Shown here: positions 1 to 8,019 of the stretch, piece by piece
Layout of the letters: each line of letters starts with the position of its first letter
Numbering within the stretch: the first letter of the stretch is position 1
NCBI RefSeq assembly: GCF_017313275.1
Contig: NZ_JAFLNM010000001.1
Coordinates: 806,001 to 870,000 of the forward strand
DNA from: Flagellimonas profundi
GTDB taxonomy: Bacteria; Bacteroidota; Bacteroidia; Flavobacteriales; Flavobacteriaceae
Length of the DNA: 64,000 nt
Reading direction: 5' to 3'
Program-made: the position numbers and the translations under genes
Notes under the pieces: model-generated
Databases searched by the model: none
The model's input: the letters and a program-made list of their open reading frames with translations, nothing else
Told to the model about the DNA's origin: nothing

Positions 1-110
1 AACACAGTATGACCGATGGGTAAAATCAAAAGAATGTGTAGCCCTTGTTCCTGTGGAAGCCAAGAAATGCCTATCGGCCTCCTTGGCATCCTCGGAACCG
101 CTCAAAAGCC

Positions 111-142
111 CATGGGACAAAAAAGTCCCATGCACTTTTTTT
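111..142 (+). terminator. Intrinsic terminator of a gene left of the window
   Basis: An 8-bp perfect hairpin (CATGGGAC at 111-118, GTCCCATG at 125-132, A6 loop) is followed by a T7 run at 136-142. It points rightward. It probably ends a plus-strand gene whose last codons lie at the window edge (possible stops at 10-12 or 21-23), separating that gene from the mobilization genes that start at 465. Confidence 0.75.
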
Positions 143-464
143 GCCCAGGCACGGTATTTAAGTTTGCTGTATCGTTTATTATCATTTGAGATGGTGCATA
201 TCATAAAATGAATCCGTTATGGGGGCAATAGGTTGTCTTGACAACCCTACTTAAGATGGTAAAAACAATCGTTCGCTGTTATCCAAGATGTTATAATGTC
301 CATAATTAATTTGATGGTACATTTATACCTTAAATATCCCATTTACTTTCGGTAATAATTTCGTATATTGAAATTCAGAGAATTTCGCAAGTTATGTTTT
401 AAGTATCTTAAAACTACTACTTCTAACGAAGTGAAAAATGCGGTTATACCGTTAAACCAGAGAA
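143..464. other. Non-coding leader of mobilization operon; candidate oriT
   Basis: This 320-bp AT-rich stretch has no convincing gene and lies immediately upstream of the MobC-like and relaxase genes, where oriT usually sits in Bacteroidota mobilizable elements. It contains a near-palindrome, GGTTGTC at 231-237 and GACAACC at 240-246 separated by TT, and a smaller dyad CGGT-TAT-ACCG just before the first gene. Assignment as oriT is inference from position and dyads; the nick site cannot be named from sequence alone. Confidence 0.4.
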
Positions 465-851
465 ATGGCACGTAAAACAGGCAGAAAACCTTTAGGCAAT
501 AAAAAGCGGATACATGGCATAGTGCTCCGCTTTAATGATTCGGAACTGCAAATGGTCAAGGAGACCATGGGAACCTACAACCTCGATTTTACCAAAAGGG
601 GAGTAGTGGCCCCTTTTTTAAGGCGGCTGATACTTGATAAACAACAGGCCGAGGACACCAAAAAACTGCCCGGACCTTCGGCAAACCTCATTTATCAAAT
701 CAATAGGATCGGCACCAATATAAACCAGCTTACAGCAACTGCACATGCCAAAAATTTGAGAAGCCCATCCGCAAAGTTGGATGCTGAAATCGAAAAAACG
801 AATACCTTATTGATGCAAATTTTGGAACTGTTAAGTGAAAAATTACCATAA
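465..851 (+). CDS. MobC-like relaxosome accessory protein
   Basis: A 128-aa basic protein, start ATG. The N-terminus is rich in Arg/Lys (MARKTGRKPLGNKKRIHG), followed by a probable ribbon-helix-helix-like segment and a C-terminal helical part. Residues 75-89 (LIYQINRIGTNINQL) match the hallmark of MobC/BfmC mobilization proteins, which bind oriT and help the relaxase nick DNA. The stop codon directly abuts the relaxase start (851/852), so the two are co-translated. The role is inferred from the motif and this pairing; no catalytic residues are expected. Confidence 0.8.
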   Translation: MARKTGRKPLGNKKRIHGIVLRFNDSELQMVKETMGTYNLDFTKRGVVAPFLRRLILDKQQAEDTKKLPGPSANLIYQINRIGTNINQLTATAHAKNLRSPSAKLDAEIEKTNTLLMQILELLSEKLP

Positions 852-3149
852 ATGATCGGTCGTATTCTATATCGCGAGACCGTACATGGGGTATTGAACT
901 ATGTTTTTGGAAAGAACGGAAGTACCATTTTGGGCTTTCAGAACACGATATCGGAATTTGGCACCACCCCTAAATTTTTCGCGAATACATTACATTTTCA
1001 GGGCCAACGCCATGATTCGGCCAGTCGATATGCCCATATTACCCTCAACCTGCCCCATGGGGAGCATCTTGACGACAAAACGTTCTATAAGGTTGCCAAG
1101 GATTATATGGATGAAATGGGATACGGGGAACAGCCCTACGTCGTGGTACGCCATAGCGATACCATCCATGAGCATGTACACCTTGTATCTACCACCGTGA
1201 ACGAATCCGGTACGCTCATCAATTTGCGCAACGATTACCATAGAAATGTAGCCACCCAAAGGTTTTTGGAGAAAAAATACGGTCTCTCTCCTTCGCCGGG
1301 CACAAAGGTTCAAAGGGACCTTCCGAAGTACCGTTTGCCCGAACTACAGCTTTCTGTCGATGAAAATAACGGGACTAAATTCTATATGCAGGATGTAATC
1401 AACGGCCTGTTGCAGAAATATAAAGTTCGGGGTTTTGAAGAGCTGGCGCGATTGGCAAAACCTTACCATATCGTCGTAAGGACGATGACCCATGCCAGCG
1501 GAAGGGTAGGGGTGGCCTACGGCATCGACAACCAAAAACAATACAATACCCAGTTCATAAACGGCTATGTCGTCCATCCTGAACTGAGTGGGCCAAAACT
1601 AAGGACCATCTTTGAAAAATACAGCAAATCAAAGCTTTTACCCATGCACAAAAAACGTTTGGAAAAGCAACTGCTGACCACATTTAAACTCTTCAATAAT
1701 ATTAAGACCGAGGATTTGCCCGATGTCCTGAAATCTTATCAGAACATCGATTGTCAGCTACTATATGGAAGGAATAGGCAATTGGCGGACTTTATTATAT
1801 ATGATAAGTCGGGATATACTTTTAAGGCATCCGAGATAAGCCTGCAACACGATTGGCCCAATAATTCCCGATTGAGTGGAGACCAGTCCTCCGAGACCCA
1901 CATTGATATTGGGAGTAATCAGTTTAGCCTTGAAATCAAAAAACTGATAAAGAACGCTTTCTACAAATCGTATCTGGGCACAAATAAAAGCAAGGAGCTA
2001 TTGTCGGAATTTGTTGTAAACAGAAATCTTAAGGACTTGCTGCCACTTATAGCACGTACTGAGCACTATTCTTTTTTGAACCACTATCTAGGTGCAAATA
2101 ACGGAAAAATGTTGCCCAAGACCCTTAAAAATAGGTTTGATGACATTCGAGCCGAATTCGCGAAGACCGAATCGAAAAGGGAAATCAAAAAACTGGAAAT
2201 AAGGACGGGGTTGATTAAAAAGGTGCTGGAAAAATCGGTTTTTGACATAACCAACGATACGAACATCGCATTTTATCTACTACGGGGGTTAGGTCTAAAA
2301 TATCATCACGGCAACGTTACCTTTTTGAATTCTGGCACACATTCCATTCCCCTTACATTGCAAGGAATAATTCCCTCCAATTCCGATGAAGCCTATATTT
2401 CCACCGGGTCCATCAACCAAAATGAAAAGGTGTTGGAAATGCTAACAGCGGACGATAGCACAAAAGCCATGGATTTAAATCCAACATCATTTTTCCTGCC
2501 GATATTGATGCCGGAATTATATGGGAGCATGACCAAAACGTTTCGAACGGGTTACGAGAAAAAGAGTTTAAAGGCCTTTCATAAGGCAATGGAAGGATTC
2601 AATATCCTATTTGAAAAATCCCCAACCGATTATATAAGGCTTTTCAATGCCAGAGGTTTCTTTTTTGAAGCACGGGGAGATAAAATCCATGTAGCATCCA
2701 TCTATTCCAAATATCCGGTCAGTGTTCCATTACGTAAAAACACTAATGAATATCTCAGTTCCCTGAAAAATTTGGATGATGTACTGAAAGAACAACGCAC
2801 GGCCATGGATAGTATAAAAAAGCAGGGACGAGGGCAGCTTAAAAACCTATGGGTCTCTTATTTAATGGAAAAGCAGTGGTACGGAAAGGTTGCCTACATA
2901 ATGGTCTATGAAGGTATTCAACCCAATTTACATCCTGAAACGATGGAGTACCATATGGAAAACGGCTTACGGGAAAAATTGATCGAGATGTCAAACCGAA
3001 AAGTTAGTGCCGAACAGGCCTCATTGCTACGAAAAAGTGTTTATGCATTCAGTTCACTTCTAGGTGGCGATTATAAAGAAGAAGACGTCTTTAACGGGTT
3101 TAAGGACGAGTTTACTGACTACTCGAAATATAAATCTTTATTTATCTAG
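852..3149 (+). CDS. Relaxase / mobilization nuclease (MobB-like)
   Basis: A 765-aa protein whose first 150 residues form a relaxase domain. The metal-binding histidine triad HEHVH at residues 106-110 follows a beta strand, and the N-terminus (MIGRILYRETVHGVLNYVFG) resembles Bacteroidota MobB proteins, with Tyr7 or Tyr17 as candidate nucleophile. Such enzymes nick oriT, stay covalently bound to the 5' end and are exported through the mating channel. The remaining 600 residues are unusually long and have no domain I recognise; they may carry channel-recognition or DNA-processing functions. It directly follows the MobC-like gene with no spacer. Confidence 0.85.
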   Translation: MIGRILYRETVHGVLNYVFGKNGSTILGFQNTISEFGTTPKFFANTLHFQGQRHDSASRYAHITLNLPHGEHLDDKTFYKVAKDYMDEMGYGEQPYVVVRHSDTIHEHVHLVSTTVNESGTLINLRNDYHRNVATQRFLEKKYGLSPSPGTKVQRDLPKYRLPELQLSVDENNGTKFYMQDVINGLLQKYKVRGFEELARLAKPYHIVVRTMTHASGRVGVAYGIDNQKQYNTQFINGYVVHPELSGPKLRTIFEKYSKSKLLPMHKKRLEKQLLTTFKLFNNIKTEDLPDVLKSYQNIDCQLLYGRNRQLADFIIYDKSGYTFKASEISLQHDWPNNSRLSGDQSSETHIDIGSNQFSLEIKKLIKNAFYKSYLGTNKSKELLSEFVVNRNLKDLLPLIARTEHYSFLNHYLGANNGKMLPKTLKNRFDDIRAEFAKTESKREIKKLEIRTGLIKKVLEKSVFDITNDTNIAFYLLRGLGLKYHHGNVTFLNSGTHSIPLTLQGIIPSNSDEAYISTGSINQNEKVLEMLTADDSTKAMDLNPTSFFLPILMPELYGSMTKTFRTGYEKKSLKAFHKAMEGFNILFEKSPTDYIRLFNARGFFFEARGDKIHVASIYSKYPVSVPLRKNTNEYLSSLKNLDDVLKEQRTAMDSIKKQGRGQLKNLWVSYLMEKQWYGKVAYIMVYEGIQPNLHPETMEYHMENGLREKLIEMSNRKVSAEQASLLRKSVYAFSSLLGGDYKEEDVFNGFKDEFTDYSKYKSLFI

Positions 3150-3192
3150 GAAAAGACACCTTATCGGGATTTGGTTTTGGCGAAACACTTTT

Positions 3193-3480
3193 TCAGACAA
3201 CAGGCTGGTACCTATAAGTACCACCATCCACCAAAGCTACGACCCGCGACGTGGTCGACTCGGTAATCTGCGAAACACTGTCGGCATAGAATAGTCTTAC
3301 GATAACTTTTGGGTTGTTGAAATAGGGTGGTTCCCCTCTCAAGGGCTGCCCTTCGTCAATTCCGGCTATGAACATGACCTGGCCTATGGATTGCCATGAT
3401 TTCGCCTTGATGAAGAACCCATATTTCAATTCAGCTTCGTAGTATTGTTCGTAAATATTTAAAAGACCATCAGAATTCAT
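3193..3480 (-). CDS. Hypothetical protein (95 aa)
   Basis: ATG start at 3480, 95 aa, with normal amino-acid composition (aromatic-rich, mixed charge, for example YEQYYEAELKYGFFIKAKSW), which suggests a real protein rather than a shadow. It is convergent with the relaxase gene, whose stop lies 40 bp away, and partly overlaps an opposite-strand open frame that extends past the relaxase and is not considered real. No signal peptide, membrane segment or known motif is visible. The 180 bp between it and the next gene (3481-3661) hold nothing I can recognise. Confidence 0.5.
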   Translation of the reverse strand: MNSDGLLNIYEQYYEAELKYGFFIKAKSWQSIGQVMFIAGIDEGQPLRGEPPYFNNPKVIVRLFYADSVSQITESTTSRVVALVDGGTYRYQPVV

Positions 3481-3661
3481 ACCCTGCTTATTTTAAGCTC
3501 CTTGTATCACGGAGAATTTTATTAATAAAGTGTTTCAAAAAACATGGCTAGTGTCGTTAATTTAGAAGTTGAAGCCAATGTCATGATTTTGGGGACGCAA
3601 TAAAAATTGATTATTTGCGCCTCTTATTTTCAACTAAATATCCCAAATTCTTTAATTATCC

Positions 3662-4096
3662 CTAAGAGCTTGACTTTTCGAAAAGCCAGTTGGAGTTAAC
3701 CAAAACTCCATCACTCCATGCCGAGATTTTTATATTTTTTATCGAGGATTTTCTAGTCCGTTTTAATCTCACATCATAGACATTTGCTCTTTCGTCGTTT
3801 AGTTCTCGTATTGAGTGCCATATCTTTTGGACTACGAGTTTTTCTCCCAGCTCTATTTTTGATCTAGGGTCCTTTGAAATTACTGTTAGAATATCCCCAG
3901 GTCTTGCATTGAACCATAGTCTGGCCTGTTTCAAATTTTCCTCAACTTTGGCTTTTTCCTTACTTTTACGCCAATTTGGGTAAAGAAGTCCTGAACTTGA
4001 TAAGGATTTATATTCCGAATTGGTCAATCCATTTCTACACCAATCGGCGAACTCAAGTAATTCTTCCATGGTAAACTTTTTTGCGGGACGCTTCAT
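3662..4096 (-). CDS. Hypothetical protein (144 aa)
   Basis: A 144-aa soluble, basic protein starting at ATG 4096. The first half is helical and Lys-rich; the second half looks like a small beta domain (RPGDILTVISKDP, GEKLVVQKIWH, ANVYDVRLKRT), loosely reminiscent of SH3-like or TRAM-like folds, though no family can be named. It lies alone on the minus strand between two small genes of the element, 70 bp downstream of the ORF6N gene and probably transcribed separately. Function unknown. Confidence 0.6.
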   Translation of the reverse strand: MKRPAKKFTMEELLEFADWCRNGLTNSEYKSLSSSGLLYPNWRKSKEKAKVEENLKQARLWFNARPGDILTVISKDPRSKIELGEKLVVQKIWHSIRELNDERANVYDVRLKRTRKSSIKNIKISAWSDGVLVNSNWLFEKSSS

Positions 4097-4170
4097 TTTA
4101 TTGGTTTGAAATATAAAGTCATTGAAATATTGAATTGGTACACGAGTTTAAATTTCCCATCGTAACCTGG

Positions 4171-4668
4171 TTACTTATATCCAATACGTTTTCTGGGCCC
4201 GGTCTCTTTGACGATAAGCTTTTTGATCGCGTCAAAGACCACTTTGAACTGCTGGTCGTATTTCCGTTCCATAGCCAGTATTTGTTTCTCCAGCTCCTTG
4301 TTCGATTGAAAAAGCTTTCTGAGTTGGACAAAGGTTCTCATTATAGCGATATTGACATCAAGTGCCTTTTGGCTTCTAAGTACACTGGAAAGCATAGCCA
4401 CCCCTTGTTCGGTAAAGGCCATGGGAACGGCCCCACCTAAAATACTTCTGTTGGGTATCACATTCTGTGATACCAGTTCATCTATCTCAGGGACGCTGAG
4501 CTCGAACATGAAATCCTCCGGAAACCTGTCGAGGTTCCGTTTGACCTGCTGTTTTAACGATCTTGTTTCCACTTCGTATAATCTTGCCAAATAAAAATCC
4601 AAGATTACCTTGTGCCCCCTTAAATAATGGATTGTTTCGGCAATGGTTTCTGATACGATCTTTGTCAT
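4171..4668 (-). CDS. ORF6N domain-containing protein
   Basis: About 165 aa from ATG 4668 (a GTG at 4692 would add 8 residues lying inside a strong DNA palindrome and is less likely). Residues 10-90 are an ORF6N domain: the start (ETIHYLRGHKVILDFYLARLYEVETRSLKQ) and the segment GGAVPMAFTEQGVAMLSSVL are characteristic. ORF6N proteins are DNA-binding, KilA-N-related proteins of phages and mobile elements, often regulators. The C-terminus is a charged helix (QLRKLFQSNKELEKQI) suggesting dimerisation. It follows the XRE gene in the same frame, separated only by a 25-bp palindrome; a related dyad lies inside this coding region, so autoregulation is plausible. Confidence 0.85.
   Translation of the reverse strand: MTKIVSETIAETIHYLRGHKVILDFYLARLYEVETRSLKQQVKRNLDRFPEDFMFELSVPEIDELVSQNVIPNRSILGGAVPMAFTEQGVAMLSSVLRSQKALDVNIAIMRTFVQLRKLFQSNKELEKQILAMERKYDQQFKVVFDAIKKLIVKETGPRKRIGYK
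4454..4474. promoter_or_regulatory. Internal dyad resembling the 4683-4707 palindrome
   Basis: Perfect 9-bp arms GGTATCACA (4454-4462) and TGTGATACC (4466-4474) around TTC. The dyad lies inside the ORF6N coding region, where it encodes part of VSQNVIP. It repeats the arm sequence of the intergenic palindrome 210 bp away. Candidate second operator; alternatively a by-product of coding constraint. Confidence 0.45.
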
Positions 4669-4682
4669 ATTTGGTCGGTTTT

Positions 4683-4707
4683 GGGGTATCACAAATTGTG
4701 ATACCCC
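4683..4707. promoter_or_regulatory. 25-bp perfect palindrome between XRE and ORF6N genes
   Basis: Arms GGGGTATCACAA (4683-4694) and TTGTGATACCCC (4696-4707) are perfectly complementary around a single A. It lies 3 bp after the XRE stop codon and 14 bp before the ORF6N ATG on the minus strand. It lacks a following T run, so it fits an operator for a dimeric regulator better than a terminator. Confidence 0.6.
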
Positions 4708-4710
4708 TCT

Positions 4711-5109
4711 TTAAATTTTCTTCTTGAAGGTCATTAAGGCATCCACTATAGAGGACTCCAATTCCTTATATTCCTCCTGTACATCCGTTTGGTACACCAC
4801 GTTCTCGCCGATATTGTGCTTTTCGATAAACTCGTTATCGTACGAAAAGATCCACATCATATTATAGCCCAACGTATAATAATATAGTGCCAGCTTTATA
4901 GTGGTAAGGGAAATGGTTCCCCTTTCGACGTTCGCGATGGTCATGGGATTCATATCAAAACGCTCCGCAAGTTTTTTCATTGAGAATTGACTCGTAATTT
5001 GATTGTCGGTGTCCTTCTTGACCAGTTCTTCGCGTATCATACGCAAACGCTCCCCGATGTAAGCAAAGTCCTTCTTTGACCCTTTCATGATTTTTTCTAT
5101 ATCTTCCAT
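4711..5109 (-). CDS. XRE-family helix-turn-helix regulator
   Basis: A 132-aa protein from ATG 5109. Residues 15-75 form an XRE/Cro-type helix-turn-helix (IGERLRMIREELVKK, then SMKKLAERFDMNPMTIANVERGTISLTTIKLALYYYTLG), with helix 2/3 around KLAERFDMNPMTIANVERG. The remaining 55 residues are acidic and helical, probably for dimerisation. It leads a two-gene minus-strand unit with the ORF6N gene and is a candidate repressor of element functions. The intergenic palindrome directly downstream is a possible target for either protein. Confidence 0.85.
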   Translation of the reverse strand: MEDIEKIMKGSKKDFAYIGERLRMIREELVKKDTDNQITSQFSMKKLAERFDMNPMTIANVERGTISLTTIKLALYYYTLGYNMMWIFSYDNEFIEKHNIGENVVYQTDVQEEYKELESSIVDALMTFKKKI

Positions 5110-5194
5110 ACTATTTAGTTTACTAGTTTATATGACACTTCAGCTATCGGCATTCTTGATTGGTGAATTTGAGGCTATGCTAAGTTGCTATTCA

Positions 5195-7726
5195 TTATTC
5201 TTCTTTGGTTTCGACCGGAAAACTCGAATATAAAGCCTCCAGATCCTCTTGTTCGGCAGCGGCGAACAAATTCACTTCCTGGCTTGCCGACACCTTTTCG
5301 AATGTCGGGATTTGATGGACCTTTAAGAACGCATCTGCCAATTCCCTGCTCGGCTTCTTACGATATTCTTTCATGAAATGCGCTGCGATGGCCTCTTCCT
5401 TCTCTAGGGATTCCCCGATCTGATCACCCATTTTATTTTTATCGAAAACGGTGGATTCGAGTTGCTTTCCCGTGCTTATCAAATATTCCTCCTGAACTAA
5501 AGTATCGATATCCTTAATGACTTTCAAAAAATTGATATCCAACACATTATCGATTTCCTTGTCAATGTACATCCGGTCCACTAACTTAAAAATGAAAGCC
5601 TTTAGATCTTCTTTTGAAGTTTTCCTTCTTGAAAGCTCTTCCAAACGGGGCAGGTGGTCAAAAAGTTTCAGTTCACGTACCAATGCTATGAACTGCATAC
5701 GTTTTATGGTATTGGAATAGTGCTTATGGGCAAACTCCTTTAGATATACATTGTAAAAATCAATATAGTCCAATTGCTGGAAATCGATTGCATGGACATT
5801 ATCGAAAAAATCAAGGGTCCCAATAAGTCGTAGCTTTCCTTCGACCAACTCTTTATGGTTCTTGCATTTAAAATGGGTATGTACGGGAATATCGTATCTA
5901 CCTTGAATTTTCTTCGAGGCCATATTAGGTCTTATCTGGCCGAAACATAGTTTTTGTTCAATGGGATTTTCAAAGGTGTCGGCAACGATTCCCCCAAAAT
6001 GACCTGTGGACATGCTCGTAATCTTACTCTTCGGCAGCAGTTCGGAGAGAATGGTACTATAATTGACCGTAGTGTCGTTATTGGAAACCGTTTTGCTCTT
6101 TTTTTCCTGATGTATCCTACCGAATATTTCACTTATCCGTCTTGCGGTTTCTCCTTTGGCGGCCCCACTGAAAACGTTCGAGCAATTGTCGAATATAACC
6201 TCCGCAAGTTCTCTACCGTAATCCGCGATCAGTTGCGTGACGCTCTGGATGCCCAATATGGTAGCGATATAGTGCGACCTTCCGGTATCGATTATCTTTC
6301 GAAGCCCCATAATAAAGACAGTCGGGACTTCATCGAAAATCAATCCTAACGGTCTTCCCCCGGGTTTATTGACTACTTGCAAGGTCTTATTGATGTAGAG
6401 GCCGATAGGGGCCGCGTAGACTTCCGAACGGTCAGGATTGTTTTGGATACACACGATTTTAGGTTTTTTGGGATTGTTGATATCCAGGCGAAAATCGTTA
6501 CCGGTCATGATATAGTAGATTTCCTTGTTGGCCAACATCGATAGTGAAATTTGTGCGCTCGCGGTCTGCCCTGCCAATTGCTGGCCCGCTTGTCTTTCCA
6601 TGGCATCCTTAAATGGAATCATCAAGGTGCGTACCTCCAGGTCCTGCATCATGATTTCCAACAGGTACTCGATGTTGACCATGGATAAGGTAATGGCGTG
6701 GGGAAGCGTACATATGTTCTTGCCCAATTCCTCGGATTTCTTCTTCAAGTACCAAATCAGTCCCGAAACGAAACTTATGGCGCTCTTCGCGAAGAAATCG
6801 CTGCGCTTTATCCAATCCTTGTTCAGGTTTTTCATGATAACGGTGGCCGCATCCGCAGCATCGGACTGGTTCTTCATCAAATACGGATCGATGGGATTGC
6901 AACGGTTCGACTTTTCGATGTTATCAAAACTTATGACGTAGAATTCCGGAATTTTTACGGTTCGGGGGACCTTGTCATTTTCGGGCCGTTCCCTTTTTCT
7001 TCTGAGGTAGTTGTAGGCGATTTTGCTCAGGGTGTCGAATTTAAAATCATAGAGCAGCATGGTAAAATCCTTTTCTATCATTTGCTCGATAATTTCCTCG
7101 ATCAAGGCAAAGGACTTTCCGCTACCTGGCGTACCGATAATCAACAAAGCGCGAAAAAGGTTGACAAAATTTATCCAGCCCTTTCTTAATCTCCCTTTAT
7201 ACCTATATTCATAAGGTATGTTTACCGAATGTTCGGTGTCCACACGTTTTTCCGTTTGCCGAAACATCTCGTTCCGGTCATTGAAAGGGTCGTCATCGAC
7301 CATGTTGCCGAAATTCATCGTTTGGAAAATATGAACCGTACCGGACACGGTAAATAGGAACCCTAAAAAATAGAGACCTGCGGACAACCACAACATACCG
7401 ATATGGTTCGTTTTAAAATATGCAGATATTAAAAGAAGCATACAGCCCATACCAAAATACGAAAGGCCACCGGAGAGCGATTTGCCTTCCTGTTTTTTAG
7501 GGTTGTATAACAAGACCGCACCAAAAATGCACATCACCAACAATCCCCTGCTTTTCAGGGGGCTTTGTAAGGGTCCAAATCGCATCAAGAACCGATAAAC
7601 TATTTCGGAAAGATTGGAATCCAACTGCCGGTCCTGCAGGATGGGATAGTAGCCCGTAAAACCTATTACCGTAAATACCAGCACGGATAGTAGCATTGCC
7701 GAAAAAGCCAGATTCTTGTCCTTCAT
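5195..7726 (-). CDS. TraG/VirD4-like type IV coupling ATPase
   Basis: About 843 aa from ATG 7726, which begins right at the first membrane segment; an upstream ATG at 7786 would add 20 residues and overlap the previous gene. The N-terminus has about four hydrophobic segments (AMLLSVLVFTVIGFTG; LLVMCIFGAVLLY; MGCMLLLISAYF; MLWLSAGLYFLGFLFTVSG), then the Walker A motif GTPGSGKS at about residues 198-205 and a Walker B-like LGLIFDEVPT. This is the layout of conjugative coupling proteins, which bring the relaxase-DNA complex to the secretion channel and power transfer. The C-terminal 250 residues are helical and family-specific. It is the last gene of a minus-strand operon running from 9572. Confidence 0.88.
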   Translation of the reverse strand: MKDKNLAFSAMLLSVLVFTVIGFTGYYPILQDRQLDSNLSEIVYRFLMRFGPLQSPLKSRGLLVMCIFGAVLLYNPKKQEGKSLSGGLSYFGMGCMLLLISAYFKTNHIGMLWLSAGLYFLGFLFTVSGTVHIFQTMNFGNMVDDDPFNDRNEMFRQTEKRVDTEHSVNIPYEYRYKGRLRKGWINFVNLFRALLIIGTPGSGKSFALIEEIIEQMIEKDFTMLLYDFKFDTLSKIAYNYLRRKRERPENDKVPRTVKIPEFYVISFDNIEKSNRCNPIDPYLMKNQSDAADAATVIMKNLNKDWIKRSDFFAKSAISFVSGLIWYLKKKSEELGKNICTLPHAITLSMVNIEYLLEIMMQDLEVRTLMIPFKDAMERQAGQQLAGQTASAQISLSMLANKEIYYIMTGNDFRLDINNPKKPKIVCIQNNPDRSEVYAAPIGLYINKTLQVVNKPGGRPLGLIFDEVPTVFIMGLRKIIDTGRSHYIATILGIQSVTQLIADYGRELAEVIFDNCSNVFSGAAKGETARRISEIFGRIHQEKKSKTVSNNDTTVNYSTILSELLPKSKITSMSTGHFGGIVADTFENPIEQKLCFGQIRPNMASKKIQGRYDIPVHTHFKCKNHKELVEGKLRLIGTLDFFDNVHAIDFQQLDYIDFYNVYLKEFAHKHYSNTIKRMQFIALVRELKLFDHLPRLEELSRRKTSKEDLKAFIFKLVDRMYIDKEIDNVLDINFLKVIKDIDTLVQEEYLISTGKQLESTVFDKNKMGDQIGESLEKEEAIAAHFMKEYRKKPSRELADAFLKVHQIPTFEKVSASQEVNLFAAAEQEDLEALYSSFPVETKEE

Positions 7727-7761
7727 GTTGAAAACTTCAGGGTTGGAATGAAATTGAAGGA

Positions 7762-8019
7762 CTAATTGAACATACGTTCCTTCCATTGCTCTACCACTAT
7801 GTTGGACGCAAGGACGAAAGATACTTCATTCGACTTTATGTAGTCTATGGTCTTATCCATCAATAGACCGGCCTGATCGTTGATGAATTGGGCATAGGTA
7901 TCCGCTTTTTGCAGACGGTGCTTTAGTTCGATATCGTTCTCTTCGACGAGTTCGTCCAAGAGGGCGACATAATATTGGTTGTCCTGTAGTTCTTCCGATA
8001 GTGGTTCCATGATATTCAT
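7762..8019 (-). CDS. Small hypothetical protein (85 aa)
   Basis: An 85-aa acidic, helical protein (ATG 8019) with no membrane segment and no known motif. It overlaps the TOPRIM gene by 4 nt at its start (ATGA-type junction) and ends 35 bp before the coupling-protein start, so all three are probably co-translated. An accessory role in DNA processing or coupling is possible only by context. Confidence 0.65.
   Translation of the reverse strand: MNIMEPLSEELQDNQYYVALLDELVEENDIELKHRLQKADTYAQFINDQAGLLMDKTIDYIKSNEVSFVLASNIVVEQWKERMFN

Noticed and set aside
2..211. Open plus-strand frame from the window edge
   Set aside because: It runs straight through a perfect intrinsic terminator (111-142), and its product has no protein-like pattern.
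3064..3294. Plus-strand frame overlapping the relaxase end
   Set aside because: Most of it is the relaxase sequence in another frame; the opposite-strand 3193-3480 frame has better protein character.
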